This document shows positions 22,420 through 32,569 of a stretch of DNA of 64,000 bases, piece by piece. The notes beneath the pieces are model-generated. The model saw nothing but the letters and a program-made list of their open reading frames with translations. It searched no databases and was not told the DNA's origin. This stretch comes from Actinomadura madurae (GTDB taxonomy: Bacteria; Actinomycetota; Actinomycetes; Streptosporangiales; Streptosporangiaceae): positions 620,001 through 684,000 of the forward strand of contig NZ_FOVH01000002.1 in assembly GCF_900115095.1 (NCBI RefSeq). The letters run 5' to 3'. The position numbers and the translations under genes were made by a program. Every line of letters begins with the position of its first letter. Within the stretch, counting starts at the first letter, position 1.

Positions 22420-23403
22420 ATGGGTGTCGAGATCCGGGTGGAAGGGCTCAGGAAGTCGTTCGGGCGGCAGGTCATCTGGGAGGACGTGTCCTTCACCATC
22501 CCGGCGGGCGAGATCTCCGCCCTGCTCGGGCCGTCCGGAACCGGGAAGTCGGTGTTCCTCAAGAACCTGGTCGGGCTGCTGCGTCCCGACCGGGGCCACG
22601 TCTACGTCGGCGGCGGCGACGTCCCGCGGCTGCGCGAGAACGACCTCTACGAGCTGCGCCGCCAGTTCGGGGTGCTGTTCCAGGACGGCGCCCTGTTCGG
22701 CTCCATGAACATCTACGACAACATCGCCTTCCCCCTGCGCGAGCACACCAAGAAGGGCGAGGCGGAGATCCGGCGCATCGTGCTGGAGAAGATGGACATG
22801 GTCGGGCTCACCGGCGCGGAGGACAAGCTGCCCGGCGAGATCTCCGGCGGGATGAAGAAGCGCGCCGGGCTCGCCCGCGCCCTCGTGCTGGACCCCGAGA
22901 TCATCCTGGCGGACGAGCCGGACTCCGGGCTGGACCCCGTCCGCACCGCCTACCTCAACCAGCTGTTCGTCGACCTCAACACCGAGCTCGGCGCCACCTT
23001 CCTGATCGTCACGCACGACATCGGCACCGCGCGCGTCCTGCCGGACAACCTCGGCCTGCTGTTCCGCCGCGGCCTGGTGATGTTCGGGCCGCGGGAGATG
23101 GTGCTGTCCAGCCCGCACCCGGCGGTCGACCAGTTCTTCAACGCCCGCCGCCAGGGGCCGATCGGCATGGCCGAGGAGAAGGACGTCGCCGGCGCCGCCG
23201 CCGAGCCGCAGGGGCCGCCGCCGAAGCCGGCGCCGATCCCGCCGCAGCTGATGCCGAGCGACGGGCGGCTGCGGCCCTCGATGCGGCGCCCCGGGGGATG
23301 GCTGCGCGAGCACGGGGTCACCCCGCCGCCGGGGTCGTTCGTCGACGACGCGGGCAACGACTGGCTCACCGACTGGGACGCGCTCGTCACCGGTCGCCGG
23401 TGA
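22420..23403 (+). CDS. MceG/Mkl-type ABC transporter ATP-binding protein
   Basis: About 327 residues from ATG at 22420, five bases after GGAG; a GTG at 22414 is too close to that site. Walker A GPSGTGKS (residues 37-44), Q-loop LFQDGALFGSMN, signature EISGGMKKR and Walker B ILADEPDSGLDPVR. The DEPDSGLDPVR and SGGMKKR wording is characteristic of the MlaF/MceG group, which powers Mce lipid importers at the membrane. A Pro/Gly-rich C-terminal extension of about 80 residues follows the ATPase core. No mce or permease genes are nearby, which fits MceG, normally encoded away from the mce operons it serves. Confidence 0.85.
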   Translation: MGVEIRVEGLRKSFGRQVIWEDVSFTIPAGEISALLGPSGTGKSVFLKNLVGLLRPDRGHVYVGGGDVPRLRENDLYELRRQFGVLFQDGALFGSMNIYDNIAFPLREHTKKGEAEIRRIVLEKMDMVGLTGAEDKLPGEISGGMKKRAGLARALVLDPEIILADEPDSGLDPVRTAYLNQLFVDLNTELGATFLIVTHDIGTARVLPDNLGLLFRRGLVMFGPREMVLSSPHPAVDQFFNARRQGPIGMAEEKDVAGAAAEPQGPPPKPAPIPPQLMPSDGRLRPSMRRPGGWLREHGVTPPPGSFVDDAGNDWLTDWDALVTGRR

Positions 23404-23446
23404 CCGCGGTGGTGACGCCGGGCCACCGGAACGGGAGAATGGTCCG

Positions 23447-24400
23447 GTGACGCTCCTTTTGACCCGTTCCGACCTTGAGGCGCTGCTCGTCCCGGAGGTG
23501 TGCCTGGACGCGCTGCGCCGCGGCTTCCGGGCGGTGGACGGCGGCCCGGCCGCCCGCCGCGTGATCGCGAAACTGCCCGGCCAGGGCACGGCGACGGCGC
23601 TGATGCCGGGACTGGTCGAGGAGATCCCCGCCTACACGGTCAAGGTGAACGCCAAGTTCCCCGGCAGCCGCCCGGCGCTGCGCGGCGTCGTCTGCCTGCA
23701 CGACCTCGGCACCGGCGAGCTGCTCGCGCAGCTCGACTCGGCGACCGTCACCGCCTGGCGCACCGGCCTCGCCGCCGCGCTCGGCACGCACGCGCTGGCC
23801 CGCCCGGACGCCGGCGAGGTCGCGGTGATCGGCGCGGGGGCGCAGGCTGAGCTGGTCCTGCGCGGGCTGGGCGAGCTCCGGGAGGTGCGCGGCCTCGCCG
23901 TCTGCGACCTGGACGCCGGGCGCGCCGCGGACTTCGCCGGGCGGCACGGCGACCGGCTGGGCGTGCCCGCGGCGGTCGCGGCGGACCCGCGCGCCGCCGT
24001 CCGGGACGCCGGGATCGTCGTCATGGCGACCTGGGCGCGCCGCCCGCTCCTGCACGCCGCCGACGTGGCGCGCGGGACGCACATCACCTCCCTCGGCGCG
24101 GACGAGCCCGGCAAGGCGGAACTGGGCGCCGACCTGCTGGAGGGCGCCCGCGTCGTGGTGGACGACGTCCCGCTCGCCGTCGAGATGGGCGTGCTGGCCG
24201 ACGCCGGGCTGGACGTCAAGCACGCGGCCGGGACGCTGCGCGACCTCCTGCGCGGCCAGGTGCCCGGACGGGTGAAGGGCGACGAGGTCACCGTGTACGC
24301 GCCGGTCGGGCTGCCCTGGCAGGACCTCGCGCTGAGCTGGACGGCCTACCGCGCGGCCCTCGACGCCGGGGCCGGCGTCCGGTTCGACTTCCTCGCCTGA
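23447..24400 (+). CDS. Ornithine cyclodeaminase / mu-crystallin family protein
   Basis: A 317-residue protein starting at GTG 23447. It shows the family fold: YTVKVN with the substrate-site lysine (K66), TAWRTGLAAA (arginine near 108), the dinucleotide-binding motif VIGAGAQA near 125-132, and SLGADEPGKAEL. Members include ornithine cyclodeaminase, archaeal-type alanine dehydrogenase and ketimine reductases; the reaction cannot be settled from sequence. It starts 44 bases after the MceG-like gene and may be co-transcribed. A link to the NRPS cluster (proline or ketimine supply) is possible but the two are separated by unrelated genes. Confidence 0.85.
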   Translation: MTLLLTRSDLEALLVPEVCLDALRRGFRAVDGGPAARRVIAKLPGQGTATALMPGLVEEIPAYTVKVNAKFPGSRPALRGVVCLHDLGTGELLAQLDSATVTAWRTGLAAALGTHALARPDAGEVAVIGAGAQAELVLRGLGELREVRGLAVCDLDAGRAADFAGRHGDRLGVPAAVAADPRAAVRDAGIVVMATWARRPLLHAADVARGTHITSLGADEPGKAELGADLLEGARVVVDDVPLAVEMGVLADAGLDVKHAAGTLRDLLRGQVPGRVKGDEVTVYAPVGLPWQDLALSWTAYRAALDAGAGVRFDFLA

Positions 24401-24417
24401 CCGGTCCGCCCAACTTA

Positions 24418-24447
24418 TTGAAACACGTTCTACATTCTGCGTAGGCT
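24418..24447 (+). promoter_or_regulatory. Promoter with KstR-like operator
   Basis: TGAAACACGTTCTA at 24419-24432 fits the published KstR consensus TnnAACnnGTTnnA at every defined base. It overlaps a -35-like TTGAAA (24418-24423), with TAGGCT (24442-24447) 18 bases further on. The SDR start is at 24485. KstR represses cholesterol/steroid catabolism genes in actinobacteria, so this operon may belong to that regulon. Confidence 0.6.
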
Positions 24448-24484
24448 GTGCGGGCAGTGACGCGACGGACCGGAGGTGACGCCG

Positions 24485-25273
24485 GTGATCTGGGACCGGT
24501 TCCGCATCGAGGGCAGGGTCGCGGTGGTGACCGGCGCCGGGCGCGGCATCGGCGCGGCCACCGCGGTGGCGCTCGCCGAGGCCGGCGCCGACGTGGTGAT
24601 CTCCTCCCGGACCGAGGAGCAGCTGCGCAAGGTGGCAGGCGAGATCGAGGCGGCCGGGCGCCGGGCGCTCGTCGTGCCCGCCGACCTCAGCGATCCGGAT
24701 GCCGCCGCCGGGCTGGCCGACCGCGCCGCCGGCGAGTTCGGCCGGCTCGACATCGTGGTCAACAACATGGGCGGCGCGATGCCCGTCCCCTTCCTGGACA
24801 CCTCGCCGCGGAGGCTGGAGAACGCGTTCCAGTTCAACGTCAGCACGACGCACGCGCTGACCCGCGCCGCCGTCCCGCACCTGCTCGCGGCGGACGGCGG
24901 CAGCGTCGTCAACATCTCCTCGGTGATGGGCCGGATCGCGGGCCGCGGCTACCTCGCCTACGGCACCGCCAAGGCCGCCCTCGCGCACTACACCCGGCTC
25001 GCCGCGCTCGACCTGGCCCCGCGCGTCCGCGTCAACGCGATCGCCGTCGGATCCGTCGCGACGTCCGCGCTCGACATCGTCATGACCAGCGACGAGCTGC
25101 GCACCGAGATGGAGGAGCGGACGCCGCTGCGGCGCGTCGGCGTCCCCGAGGACATCGCCGCCGCCGTCCTCTACCTCGCCTCGCCCGCCTCGGCCTACGT
25201 CACCGGCGGCGTCCTGCGCGTGGACGGCGGCATCGAGACCCCGAACCTCGACCTGCGCCTGGAGGATCTGTGA
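24485..25273 (+). CDS. Short-chain dehydrogenase/reductase (SDR)
   Basis: A 262-residue classical SDR. The start is GTG at 24485, eight bases after GGAGG (24472-24476); the earlier GTG at 24476 overlaps that site. Motifs: [12 protein letters not shown] (cofactor loop), VVNNMGG, NISSVMG (catalytic Ser) and YGTAKAAL (catalytic Tyr-x3-Lys). [10 protein letters not shown] after beta 2 has an arginine that favours NADP(H). It overlaps the next reductase by four bases. The KstR-like box upstream suggests a steroid or related hydroxy/keto substrate; this is inference. Confidence 0.9.
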   Translation: MIWDRFRIEGRVAVVTGAGRGIGAATAVALAEAGADVVISSRTEEQLRKVAGEIEAAGRRALVVPADLSDPDAAAGLADRAAGEFGRLDIVVNNMGGAMPVPFLDTSPRRLENAFQFNVSTTHALTRAAVPHLLAADGGSVVNISSVMGRIAGRGYLAYGTAKAALAHYTRLAALDLAPRVRVNAIAVGSVATSALDIVMTSDELRTEMEERTPLRRVGVPEDIAAAVLYLASPASAYVTGGVLRVDGGIETPNLDLRLEDL

Positions 25274-26334
25274 CGTACCGCGTCGTCCAATGGAGCACCG
25301 GCAACGTCGGCCGGCACGCGATCGCCGGCATCGACGCCCGGCCCGACCTCGAACTCGCCGGCGTCTGGGTCTCCACCCCGGCCAAGATCGGCCGCGACGC
25401 GGGCGATCTCGCCGGCCTCGGCCGCGACCTCGGCGTCACCGCCACCGGCGACGCCGAGGCGCTCCTCGCGGCGCGGCCCGACTGCGTCGTCTACACCGCG
25501 ATGGCGGACGTCCGGATCATGGAGGCGCTCGACGACCTGTGCCGCATCCTGCGCGCCGGCGTGAACGTGGTCTCCAGCAGCCCGGTGTTCCTCCAGTTCC
25601 CGGACGGCGTCGTGCCGCCCGAGATGGCGGACCCCGTCCGGGAGGCGGCCGCCGCGGGCGGCGCGTCGATCTTCGTCAACGGCATCGACCCGGGCTTCGC
25701 CAACGACGTGCTCCCCCTCGCCGTCACCGGCATCAGCGAGCGCATCGAGCAGGTCCGCTGCATGGAGATCCTGAACTACGCCACCTACGACCAGGGCACC
25801 GTGCTGTTCGACATCATGGGCTTCGGCCGTCCCCTCGACGAGACGCCGATGCTGCTGCAGCCGGGCGTTCTCACCATGGCGTGGGGGAGCGTGGTCCGGC
25901 AGATCGCCGCCGGGCTCGGCGTGGACCTCGACGGGATCGACGAGGAGCACACCCGGCTGCCGGCGCCCGAGGACTTCGACGTCTCCTCCGGGACGATCGG
26001 GAAGGGCACCGCCGCCGCCCTGCGCTTCGAGGTCAAGGGGATGCGCGGCGGCGAGGCCGTCGTCGTCCTGGAGCACGTCACCCGGCTGCGCGACGACCTC
26101 GCCCCCGACTGGCCGCAGCCCGCCGGCGCCGGCTGCTACCGCGTCGAGGTGCGCGGCGAGCCGAACTACACGGTCGACCTGCGGCTGCTCGGCACCGACG
26201 GCGACCACAACACCGCCGGCCTGAAGGCCACCGCGATGCGCCTGGTCAACGCCGTCCCCGCCGTCGTCGAGGCGCCGCCCGGCCTCCTCACGGCCCTCGA
26301 CCTCCCGCTGATCCCGGGCCGCGGCCTGCTCTAG
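25270..26334 (+). CDS. Dihydrodipicolinate-reductase-like / amine-dehydrogenase-family protein
   Basis: A 354-residue protein starting at GTG 25270 (GTGA overlap, GGAGG at 25261-25265). The N-terminus [18 protein letters not shown] is a Rossmann nucleotide-binding motif of the DapB-like N-terminal fold, followed by VVYTAMADV and NVVSSSPVF and a long C-terminal domain with [15 protein letters not shown]. Such proteins are annotated as NAD(P)H-dependent amine dehydrogenase (2,4-diaminopentanoate dehydrogenase type) or simply DapB-like. They are too long for true DapB and sit outside lysine operons. Coupling to the SDR and the shared KstR-like promoter suggest a role in lipid or steroid degradation. 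Its stop overlaps the convergent neighbour's stop by four bases. Confidence 0.8.
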   Translation: MTYRVVQWSTGNVGRHAIAGIDARPDLELAGVWVSTPAKIGRDAGDLAGLGRDLGVTATGDAEALLAARPDCVVYTAMADVRIMEALDDLCRILRAGVNVVSSSPVFLQFPDGVVPPEMADPVREAAAAGGASIFVNGIDPGFANDVLPLAVTGISERIEQVRCMEILNYATYDQGTVLFDIMGFGRPLDETPMLLQPGVLTMAWGSVVRQIAAGLGVDLDGIDEEHTRLPAPEDFDVSSGTIGKGTAAALRFEVKGMRGGEAVVVLEHVTRLRDDLAPDWPQPAGAGCYRVEVRGEPNYTVDLRLLGTDGDHNTAGLKATAMRLVNAVPAVVEAPPGLLTALDLPLIPGRGLL

Positions 26335-27158
26335 AGCTCGAGCGTGTCGAGGAGCGGCACGAGCCGCTCCTCCTCGCGGTCCAGGTGCGCCTCCAGCGTT
26401 CCGGTGAGCCGCTCCACCTCGGCGAGCAGCGACGCGGGCTCGCCGGCGTCGAGGACGCGGCGCAGCTCGTCCAGCAGCTCCTTCACCGTCTCGTGCTCGC
26501 TCCTCAGCCGCGCCAGCAGCGGTGCGAGCCCCGGATGCAGCCGTTCCAGGACGGGGAACATCTGCGTGTCCTCGCCCAGATGGTGGTTGCCGAGCCCCTG
26601 GCACAGCGTCAGGCAGTTGATCCGCAGCTGCGCGCCGATCCCGGCGCCCGACGCGGCGACCTCCTTGCGGATCAGCGCGAGCTCAGCGCGGAACGCGTCG
26701 TGCACCGCCAGGAGCATCGCGCCGGGCGTCTCCGGCCCGCCGGGCGGCCCGGAGACGGTCGGGACCAGGGCGACGACGGGCAGCGTCCGCCCCGACTCGC
26801 TCTCGTAGCCGGCCCATCCGGGATCGGCCTCCACGGCACGCGCGAAGGCGCGGTCGCGTTCGTCCCCCGCGAGGACGACGGCGTCCGCCTCGTAGGCGAA
26901 GGAGCCGCTCTCCACCGTGACCCGCGGGTCGGCGACGAGATTGTGGAACCACGCCGGGTTCTTCGGCGCCCCGCCCGCGGAGGCGATGACGAGGACGCGG
27001 CCGAGGCCGTCCGGCAGGTACCCGAGCGGCGTCGTGTGCGGGGCGCCGGTCCGCGCCCCGGTCGTCGTCAGCAGGAGCAGCCGCCCGCCCTCGAACGGGC
27101 CGCCGACCCGCCCGCCGTTCGCGCGGAACTCCTCGATGATCCGGGTATTGAAATCCAT
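26331..27158 (-). CDS. Deazaflavin-type nitroreductase fused to hemerythrin
   Basis: A 275-residue protein from ATG at 27158, preceded by AGGAG. Residues 1-132 match the DDN-like nitroreductase/quinone reductase family (FEGGRLLLLTTTGARTGAPH, PKNPAWFHNLVADPRVTVE), whose members use F420 or related cofactors. Residues 148-270 form a hemerythrin-like four-helix domain with likely iron ligands H153, H192/H193, E196, H222, H258 and E262. The fusion implies that an O2- or NO-sensing or carrying di-iron site acts with the reductase in one soluble protein. It is a single gene, convergent with the reductase operon. Confidence 0.85.
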   Translation of the reverse strand: MDFNTRIIEEFRANGGRVGGPFEGGRLLLLTTTGARTGAPHTTPLGYLPDGLGRVLVIASAGGAPKNPAWFHNLVADPRVTVESGSFAYEADAVVLAGDERDRAFARAVEADPGWAGYESESGRTLPVVALVPTVSGPPGGPETPGAMLLAVHDAFRAELALIRKEVAASGAGIGAQLRINCLTLCQGLGNHHLGEDTQMFPVLERLHPGLAPLLARLRSEHETVKELLDELRRVLDAGEPASLLAEVERLTGTLEAHLDREEERLVPLLDTLEL

Positions 27159-27447
27159 CTGTCTCCTGAATTGTTTTCGGGCATGCTGAACAGAGCCACA
27201 GGGATGCCATGCGCCTATGGCTTGGGAAAGGGTTTTTGAGGGCATGCCGGAAAAGCGGGCATGCCCGATGACGTCGCGCTCGGCGCGACAGGTGAGAGAG
27301 AGGAACGCGAGTGGAAAGGCGGGCCGCGTGCCCGCCCCGGCCTCACTCGGAGGCCGGGAACCTCACTCGCTCATGGCCCAAGGCCGACCCGGCAGTCACG
27401 CGTCGAAGAGTACTCAGCGCCCCGGGAAATTGCAAGATCACGGTAAT
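27159..27447. other. Intergenic region with repeated GGGCATGC elements
   Basis: No gene is convincing in these 289 bases. GGGCATGC occurs near 27180, at 27240 and at 27258. The last two form a nine-base-pair hairpin (27240-27248 with 27258-27266) that includes the perfect palindrome cgggcatgcccg at 27256-27267. This may be a terminator for the LuxR gene or an operator for the nitroreductase gene. Confidence 0.4.
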
Positions 27448-30390
27448 TCAGATGCCTTCGCGGTGGGCGATGGCGGCGGCCTGGGTGCGGCTGGTCGCGT
27501 TCAGTTTCGCGAGAATGTTGGAGACGTGGACGCTGGCCGTCTTGGGGGAGATGAACAGGGTCGCCGCTATCTCCCTGTTGTTGTGCCCCTCGGCGACGAG
27601 TTTCAGGACCTCGCGCTCGCGGCCGGTCAGCGAGGCCAGGGGGCCGGACGGCTCGGGGCGCGCCGGGCGCCCGGCGGTGAGGCGGGCGCGGGCGCCGAGG
27701 TCGCGCAGGGCGGCGAGCAGCGGCCGCGCGCCGAGGCGTTCGGCGGCCTCGACGGCCGCTCGCCACTCCTCGGCGGCGGCCTCGCGGTCGCCGTTCTCGA
27801 CCAGGGCCTCCGCCAGCCGCCACCGGGAGCGCGCCACCTCGTAGACGAACCCGCCGTCCGGGTCGCCGAAGGTGAACAGGTCCGCGGTCCGGCGCCACAG
27901 GCCGACGTCGTGCACCCCGTCCACGCGCCTGCGTTCGGCCTCGGCGCGGGCCAGCCAGCCCTGCCCCTCCCCGCCGATCCAGGTGCGCGGGTGCCCGTGG
28001 ACGTCGACCGCGACGACGCCGCGCGCCGCCTGGAGCAGCCGGTCACCGGTCTCCGCCGCCGCCCGGACCGCGTCCTCGTCGCCGGCGGCGCGGGCGCGGG
28101 CGGCCCGGTCGGCCTCCGCCCACAGCCCCGTCGCGGCGATCCGGATGGCGCCGATCGACTCGCGGTAGACGGTGCCGAGGACGTCGCGGACATGGCCGGC
28201 CGCGGTGTCGGGGTCGCCCCGCCACAGGGCGTGCTCGGCGGCGAGCCCGCGTGCGAGGTAGTTGATGAACGGGTCCCGCGGGCACAGCGGCAGGATCCAG
28301 CGCAGCCGCTCCTCGACCGTCGGCGTGCCCTGCGCGACGTCGAGGAACAGGGCGTACGCGGACACGTGCCCCCCGGTCGACCGGTCGACCTGGATCGCGA
28401 ACTCGTCGGCGAGCCGGCCCGCCTCCGTCCAGTCGCCCGAGGTGTAGTGGACGAGGAACCGCAGGGAGCGCAGCACGGTCCCGAACGTGCTCCACGCGAT
28501 CCCCTTGTCGAGGGCGTACTTCACCCCCTCGTCGGCGGCCCGGACCGCGCCCGCGAGGTCGCCGCGGTCGAACTTGGTCCGCGCGTAGTGGAACGCCGCC
28601 CGCATCGCGATCATGGAGTTGTCGTCGTCCGCCGCGGCCAGCTCGTGCGCCCGCGCGAACACCTCGGCGACGCCGGTGTCGGCCTCCCGCGACTCCCGGT
28701 GCACGCCGAGCGTGACCAGCAGGCTGGCCTCGGCGCCGGTGGCCCCGGCCGCCCGCGCCGCCTCGATCGCCTTCTCGGCGTACGCGGGCATCTCCCCGTC
28801 GCGGTCCCGGTAGAGCAGCGTCCGGGCGTAGGTGGCGAGCGCGTCGGCGCGCTCGACGGTCGGCGGGTCGGCGGGCAGCATCGCGACCGCCTCCCGCGCC
28901 ACCGCCTGCGACTCCTCGTCCTCGTCGATGTCGCCGAGGTAGGCGGCGAGGTGCTCGCGGATGCGGGAGCCGAGGCGCACGTCGGCGGGGTCGATCACGG
29001 TCAGCATGCGGCGCAGCCGGTGCACCGCCCGCCGCAGCTCGCCGGCCCGCGCGGACGCCTGGGCGGCGGTGAGCGACAGCCGCAGCCGGTCCGTCCCGGC
29101 GGCGGCCTCCGGCTCCGGGACCGCCTCCCACAGCTCCAGCGCCCGCTCGTAGTGCTCGAACGCCTCGGCGGGGGCACCCAGCCGGTCGGCCTCCCGCCCC
29201 GCCCGGACGGACGCGGCGAACGCCGCCGGCAGGTCGTGCGCGGCGAGGCTGTGGTGCGCCAGCTCCGCCGCCGAGCCGCGCGTCCCCTCCGGGAGGTCCG
29301 CGAGGAGGCGGGCGAAGTCGGCGTGCAGCCGGGTCCGCTCGCCCGGCAGCAGGTCGGCGTAGACGGCCTCCCGCAGCAGCGCGTGCCGGAACGTGTACCC
29401 CGCGCCGGACGGGACGAGCAGCTGGTGCGACACCACCTCGCGCAGCGCCTCGCCGACCGCCGCCTCGTCCAGGCCGGACACCCGCCGGACGAGCTCGTCG
29501 TCGACGCGGCGCCCGGCGACCGCCGCGACCCGCACCACGCGCTGGCCGCCGTCGGAGAGCCGCTCCATCCGCGACAGCAGCAGGTCGGCGAGCCCGGACG
29601 GCAGCTCCGCCGTCCCGTCGTCGCGGTCGTCCAGGCCGGAGGAGTACAGCTCGGCCGCGTAGAACGGGTTGCCCTCCGAGCGCCGGTGCACCCGCTCGAC
29701 CACGTCCGCCGTCACCGGCGCGGACCCGCGCGACAGCTCGGCGAGGTACTCGGCGGTCTCGCCCGCGCCGAACGGCCGGACCTCGACGCCGGTCACGTTC
29801 GGCAGCCGCAGCAGCTCCGCCACCACCGGCCGCAGCGGATGCCGCCGGTGCAGGTCGTCCGACCGGTAGGTCCCGACGAGGCAGACGCGCTCGCGCTGCA
29901 GCACGCGGCTGAGGAACGTCAGCAGGTGCCGCGTCGACCGGTCGGCCCAGTGCAGGTCCTCCAGGACGAGCAGGACGGGCCGGTCGTTGCCCAGCTCGCC
30001 GAGCAGCCCGAGGACCGCCCCGAACAGCTGCTGCTGCGCCAGCTCGGACGCCGCGCCGGGACCGCCGTCGCCGTCCGGCAGCAGGCGCCCGAGGACGGGG
30101 CGGGCGGCGAGCGCGGCCTTGACGTCGCCCGCCTCGGCCGTGCCGGCCTGCGCGGCCGTCCACAGCGCGTCCGTCAGCGGCAGGTACGGCATGCTCTCGC
30201 CCAGCTCGGCGCACTGCCCGACGAGCACGGCGAAGCCCTTGCCGCGGGCGTCCTCGGTGAGCGTGGACACCAGGTGCGTCTTGCCGACCCCGGCGTCCCC
30301 GCTGACGAGCACCACGCCGGCGGCGCCCGCGGCGGCGCGGTCCAGCGCCGCGGACAGCTCGGCCAGCTCCGCCGTTCTGCCGATCAGCAC
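27448..30390 (-). CDS. Large ATP-binding LuxR regulator (LAL family)
   Basis: A 980-residue protein starting at GTG 30390 after a ggaagggg site. The N-terminal AAA/STAND-type ATPase has Walker A GDAGVGKT (31-38) and Walker [12 protein letters not shown] long helical, TPR-like middle follows. The C-terminal HTH (about 915-980) shows [20 protein letters not shown] and [19 protein letters not shown] regulators are usually activators of secondary-metabolite or catabolic genes. No pathway cluster adjoins it directly, so the target is unknown. It is monocistronic. Confidence 0.92.
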   Translation of the reverse strand: MLIGRTAELAELSAALDRAAAGAAGVVLVSGDAGVGKTHLVSTLTEDARGKGFAVLVGQCAELGESMPYLPLTDALWTAAQAGTAEAGDVKAALAARPVLGRLLPDGDGGPGAASELAQQQLFGAVLGLLGELGNDRPVLLVLEDLHWADRSTRHLLTFLSRVLQRERVCLVGTYRSDDLHRRHPLRPVVAELLRLPNVTGVEVRPFGAGETAEYLAELSRGSAPVTADVVERVHRRSEGNPFYAAELYSSGLDDRDDGTAELPSGLADLLLSRMERLSDGGQRVVRVAAVAGRRVDDELVRRVSGLDEAAVGEALREVVSHQLLVPSGAGYTFRHALLREAVYADLLPGERTRLHADFARLLADLPEGTRGSAAELAHHSLAAHDLPAAFAASVRAGREADRLGAPAEAFEHYERALELWEAVPEPEAAAGTDRLRLSLTAAQASARAGELRRAVHRLRRMLTVIDPADVRLGSRIREHLAAYLGDIDEDEESQAVAREAVAMLPADPPTVERADALATYARTLLYRDRDGEMPAYAEKAIEAARAAGATGAEASLLVTLGVHRESREADTGVAEVFARAHELAAADDDNSMIAMRAAFHYARTKFDRGDLAGAVRAADEGVKYALDKGIAWSTFGTVLRSLRFLVHYTSGDWTEAGRLADEFAIQVDRSTGGHVSAYALFLDVAQGTPTVEERLRWILPLCPRDPFINYLARGLAAEHALWRGDPDTAAGHVRDVLGTVYRESIGAIRIAATGLWAEADRAARARAAGDEDAVRAAAETGDRLLQAARGVVAVDVHGHPRTWIGGEGQGWLARAEAERRRVDGVHDVGLWRRTADLFTFGDPDGGFVYEVARSRWRLAEALVENGDREAAAEEWRAAVEAAERLGARPLLAALRDLGARARLTAGRPARPEPSGPLASLTGREREVLKLVAEGHNNREIAATLFISPKTASVHVSNILAKLNATSRTQAAAIAHREGI

Positions 30391-30442
30391 CGAACGCCCC
30401 TTCCGGTCATCCCGTTGAGTATCCCATCGGCGGGAACGTGAA

Positions 30443-30476
30443 CGGGCCCCGGATTCCGGTGAGGATCCGGGGCCCG
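30443..30476 (-). terminator. Terminator hairpin after the glycosyltransferase gene
   Basis: A perfect 12-base stem (cgggccccggat with its complement) and a 10-base loop, 15 bases beyond the glycosyltransferase stop. It lies between that gene and the LuxR gene, both leftward. Confidence 0.8.
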
Positions 30477-30490
30477 CGGGGCGGGGCTCG

Positions 30491-31753
30491 TCAGCCGGCC
30501 AGGGCGGGGGTCCTGTCGGCGTCGTGCTCCGCCGCGTCCTCGGCCTCCGGCTCGGGCTCGGGCTCGGGGACGGGCAGGACCTTCTGGTACGCGCGCAGCG
30601 TCTCGGCGGCGACGCGCTCCAGCGAGTAGCGGGAGCGGGCCCGGTCCGCGGCGGCGATCGAGTAGCCGTGCAGGGTGGTCTCCTCCGCCAGCAGGGTGCG
30701 GATCGCGCGGCCGACCACGACCGGCCGCCCCGGCGGGACGTGCAGGCCGGTGATGTGGTCGAGGACCTCGTCGGCGTTCGCGCCGGACGGCGTCGCCACG
30801 ACGGGGACGCCGCAGGCCATCGCCTCCAGCGGCATCGACGGGCACGGCTGGCGCGGGGTCAGGCAGAGCGCGAGGCTCGCTGTCCGCAGCAGCTTCGGCA
30901 GGTTCTTGCGGGGGAGCCGGCCGAGGAAGATGACCCGGTCGGCGACGTGCAGCTCCTTGGCGAGCGTCCGGAGGCGGTGCACGGTGGCGTCGCTCTCCAG
31001 GTCCTCGCGGGCGGGGCCGCCGGCGACGGCCAGCTCGGCGTCCGGCACGTGCACGAGGGCGCGCATCCCGGTCTCCACGTCCCCGGCCTCCAGGTCGTCG
31101 CAGACCATCACGAGGCGGGGCCGGCCGCCGTGCGGCATCGCGGGCCCGACCTGCGCGAACTGCTCGCCGTCCACGCCGTAGGGGACGACGGAGACCGACG
31201 GGCGGGGCACGCCCATCCGCACGACCGCGCCGGCCTCCTCCTCGTGCCCGGCGAGCACCACGTCGGCGTCCCGGCCGATGGCCTTCTCCAGCCGGTCGCG
31301 GTGCGGGTGCACCTGGCGCCCGGCGCGGCGCTCGGCGGCCGACACGCCGTGGTAGCTCTGCGCGAACGGGATGCCCAGCTCGCGGGCGACGGCGCAGGCG
31401 GCGAGGCCGCCGATCCAGCCGTGCGCGTGCACGATGTCGGGACGTCCGGCGCCGGACCAGCGGCGCCGGAGCCCGTCGGCGAAGTCGCGCAGGTGCTGGA
31501 GCAGCTCGTCGTCGGACAGGGGGCGCGGGGGGCCCGCGTCGAGGTGGACGAGCGCGGCGCCCGGTGCCAGCCGGACGCGACCGCGCACGGACCGGTCCTG
31601 CCGGCGCGTGTAGACCGTGACCTGGTTGGGCTCCCCGTCGGCGATCAGCGGACGGGTGAGCGAACGAGCGAGATCCCGGACGTGGACTGACTGCAGGTGT
31701 TCGCCGTCAAGGTCGGAGGCGGACACGAGAGCAATGTTCAAAGGGCGGTGCAT
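30491..31753 (-). CDS. GT4-family glycosyltransferase
   Basis: A 420-residue GT-B protein from ATG at 31753, seven bases after GGAGG. The N-terminal domain has [26 protein letters not shown] and [12 protein letters not shown]. The C-terminal donor domain has [16 protein letters not shown] and the donor-site stretch [16 protein letters not shown], typical of retaining GT4 enzymes. The last 30 residues are an acidic Pro-Glu repeat tail ([11 protein letters not shown]). The likely role is transfer of a nucleotide-sugar to a glycan, glycolipid or small acceptor; neither donor nor acceptor is evident. It is monocistronic with its own terminator. Confidence 0.88.
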   Translation of the reverse strand: MHRPLNIALVSASDLDGEHLQSVHVRDLARSLTRPLIADGEPNQVTVYTRRQDRSVRGRVRLAPGAALVHLDAGPPRPLSDDELLQHLRDFADGLRRRWSGAGRPDIVHAHGWIGGLAACAVARELGIPFAQSYHGVSAAERRAGRQVHPHRDRLEKAIGRDADVVLAGHEEEAGAVVRMGVPRPSVSVVPYGVDGEQFAQVGPAMPHGGRPRLVMVCDDLEAGDVETGMRALVHVPDAELAVAGGPAREDLESDATVHRLRTLAKELHVADRVIFLGRLPRKNLPKLLRTASLALCLTPRQPCPSMPLEAMACGVPVVATPSGANADEVLDHITGLHVPPGRPVVVGRAIRTLLAEETTLHGYSIAAADRARSRYSLERVAAETLRAYQKVLPVPEPEPEPEAEDAAEHDADRTPALAG

Positions 31754-31798
31754 GACGGATCCTCCGGGACTACACAGGGGAAGCTCGGAGGTATCTGC

Positions 31799-31826
31799 GT
31801 CGTAGACACCTGCTCGGCCATTGTCA
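31799..31826 (-). promoter_or_regulatory. Putative promoter of the glycosyltransferase gene
   Basis: On the minus strand, TGACAA (31821-31826) is followed after 16 bases by TACGAC (31799-31804), about 46 bases upstream of the ATG. The spacing is acceptable for a housekeeping-type promoter, but the boxes are imperfect. Confidence 0.35.
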
Positions 31827-31921
31827 TATCCGCCCGCCCTCTCCGTCAAACCTGACGAATCGGATCTCGGGCGGGCCCGCACTCCGCGAAGCACCGCCCA
31901 CCTGCGGGGATACTGGACCAG

Positions 31922-32569
31922 ATGAATGACGAACCCCTCTGGTATGTGGCGTACGGCTCGAACCTCTTCCGCGAGAGGTTCGCGTGCTACCTGTCCGGCG
32001 GCCGTCCGCGCGGCGGCGCCCGCCACCACACCGGCTGCCGCGACCCCCGCCCCGCCCGCGCCGAGCAGTCGATCACGGTGCCGGGCGGCATCTACTTCGC
32101 GCACACGTCCCTGACCTGGGGCGGCGGCATGGCCTTCTACGACCCGGCCCTCCCCGGGCGCGCCGCCGCCCGCGCCTACCTGCTCACCCGGCGCCAGTTC
32201 TGCGACGTCCTCTCCCAGGAGATGCGCCGCGACACCGGCACCGACCACGACCTCTCGGAGGCCGTCGCGCACGGCCGCCAGCGGATCGGCCCGGGCCGCT
32301 ACGAGACCGTCCTGAAGGTCGGCGAGCGCGCGGGCCGCCCCATGCTCACCTTCACCTCGCCGGCGCCCGCCCCGCCCAACCCGCCGTCCGCCTCCTACCT
32401 GGCGATGCTCGGCCACGGCCTGCGCGAGGCCCACGGCTGGCCCCCCGAGCGCGCCGCGTCCTACCTGGCCGCCCGCCCCGGCGCGCACGGCCACTGGACG
32501 TCCCGCGACGTCGCCGCCCTCCTCGAACCGAACCGCGTTCCGCTAGGTTCGTCCCATGAACGTCGGTGA
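31922..32569 (+). CDS. Gamma-glutamylcyclotransferase-fold protein
   Basis: A 215-residue protein with the family hallmark VAYGSNL at residues 9-15, followed by a glycine-rich region (TWGGGMAFYDP). GGCT-like enzymes release 5-oxoproline from gamma-glutamyl amines or peptides. This long actinobacterial group is often mislabelled histone deacetylase, and its substrate is unknown. The gene overlaps the peroxiredoxin gene by 14 bases, so the two are probably translated together, hinting at thiol or glutathione-analogue metabolism. Confidence 0.75.
   Translation: MNDEPLWYVAYGSNLFRERFACYLSGGRPRGGARHHTGCRDPRPARAEQSITVPGGIYFAHTSLTWGGGMAFYDPALPGRAAARAYLLTRRQFCDVLSQEMRRDTGTDHDLSEAVAHGRQRIGPGRYETVLKVGERAGRPMLTFTSPAPAPPNPPSASYLAMLGHGLREAHGWPPERAASYLAARPGAHGHWTSRDVAALLEPNRVPLGSSHERR

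Noticed and set aside
27217..30441. 1074-residue plus-strand frame antisense to the LAL regulator
   Set aside because: No motif, poor composition, and fully covered by a well-supported minus-strand gene.
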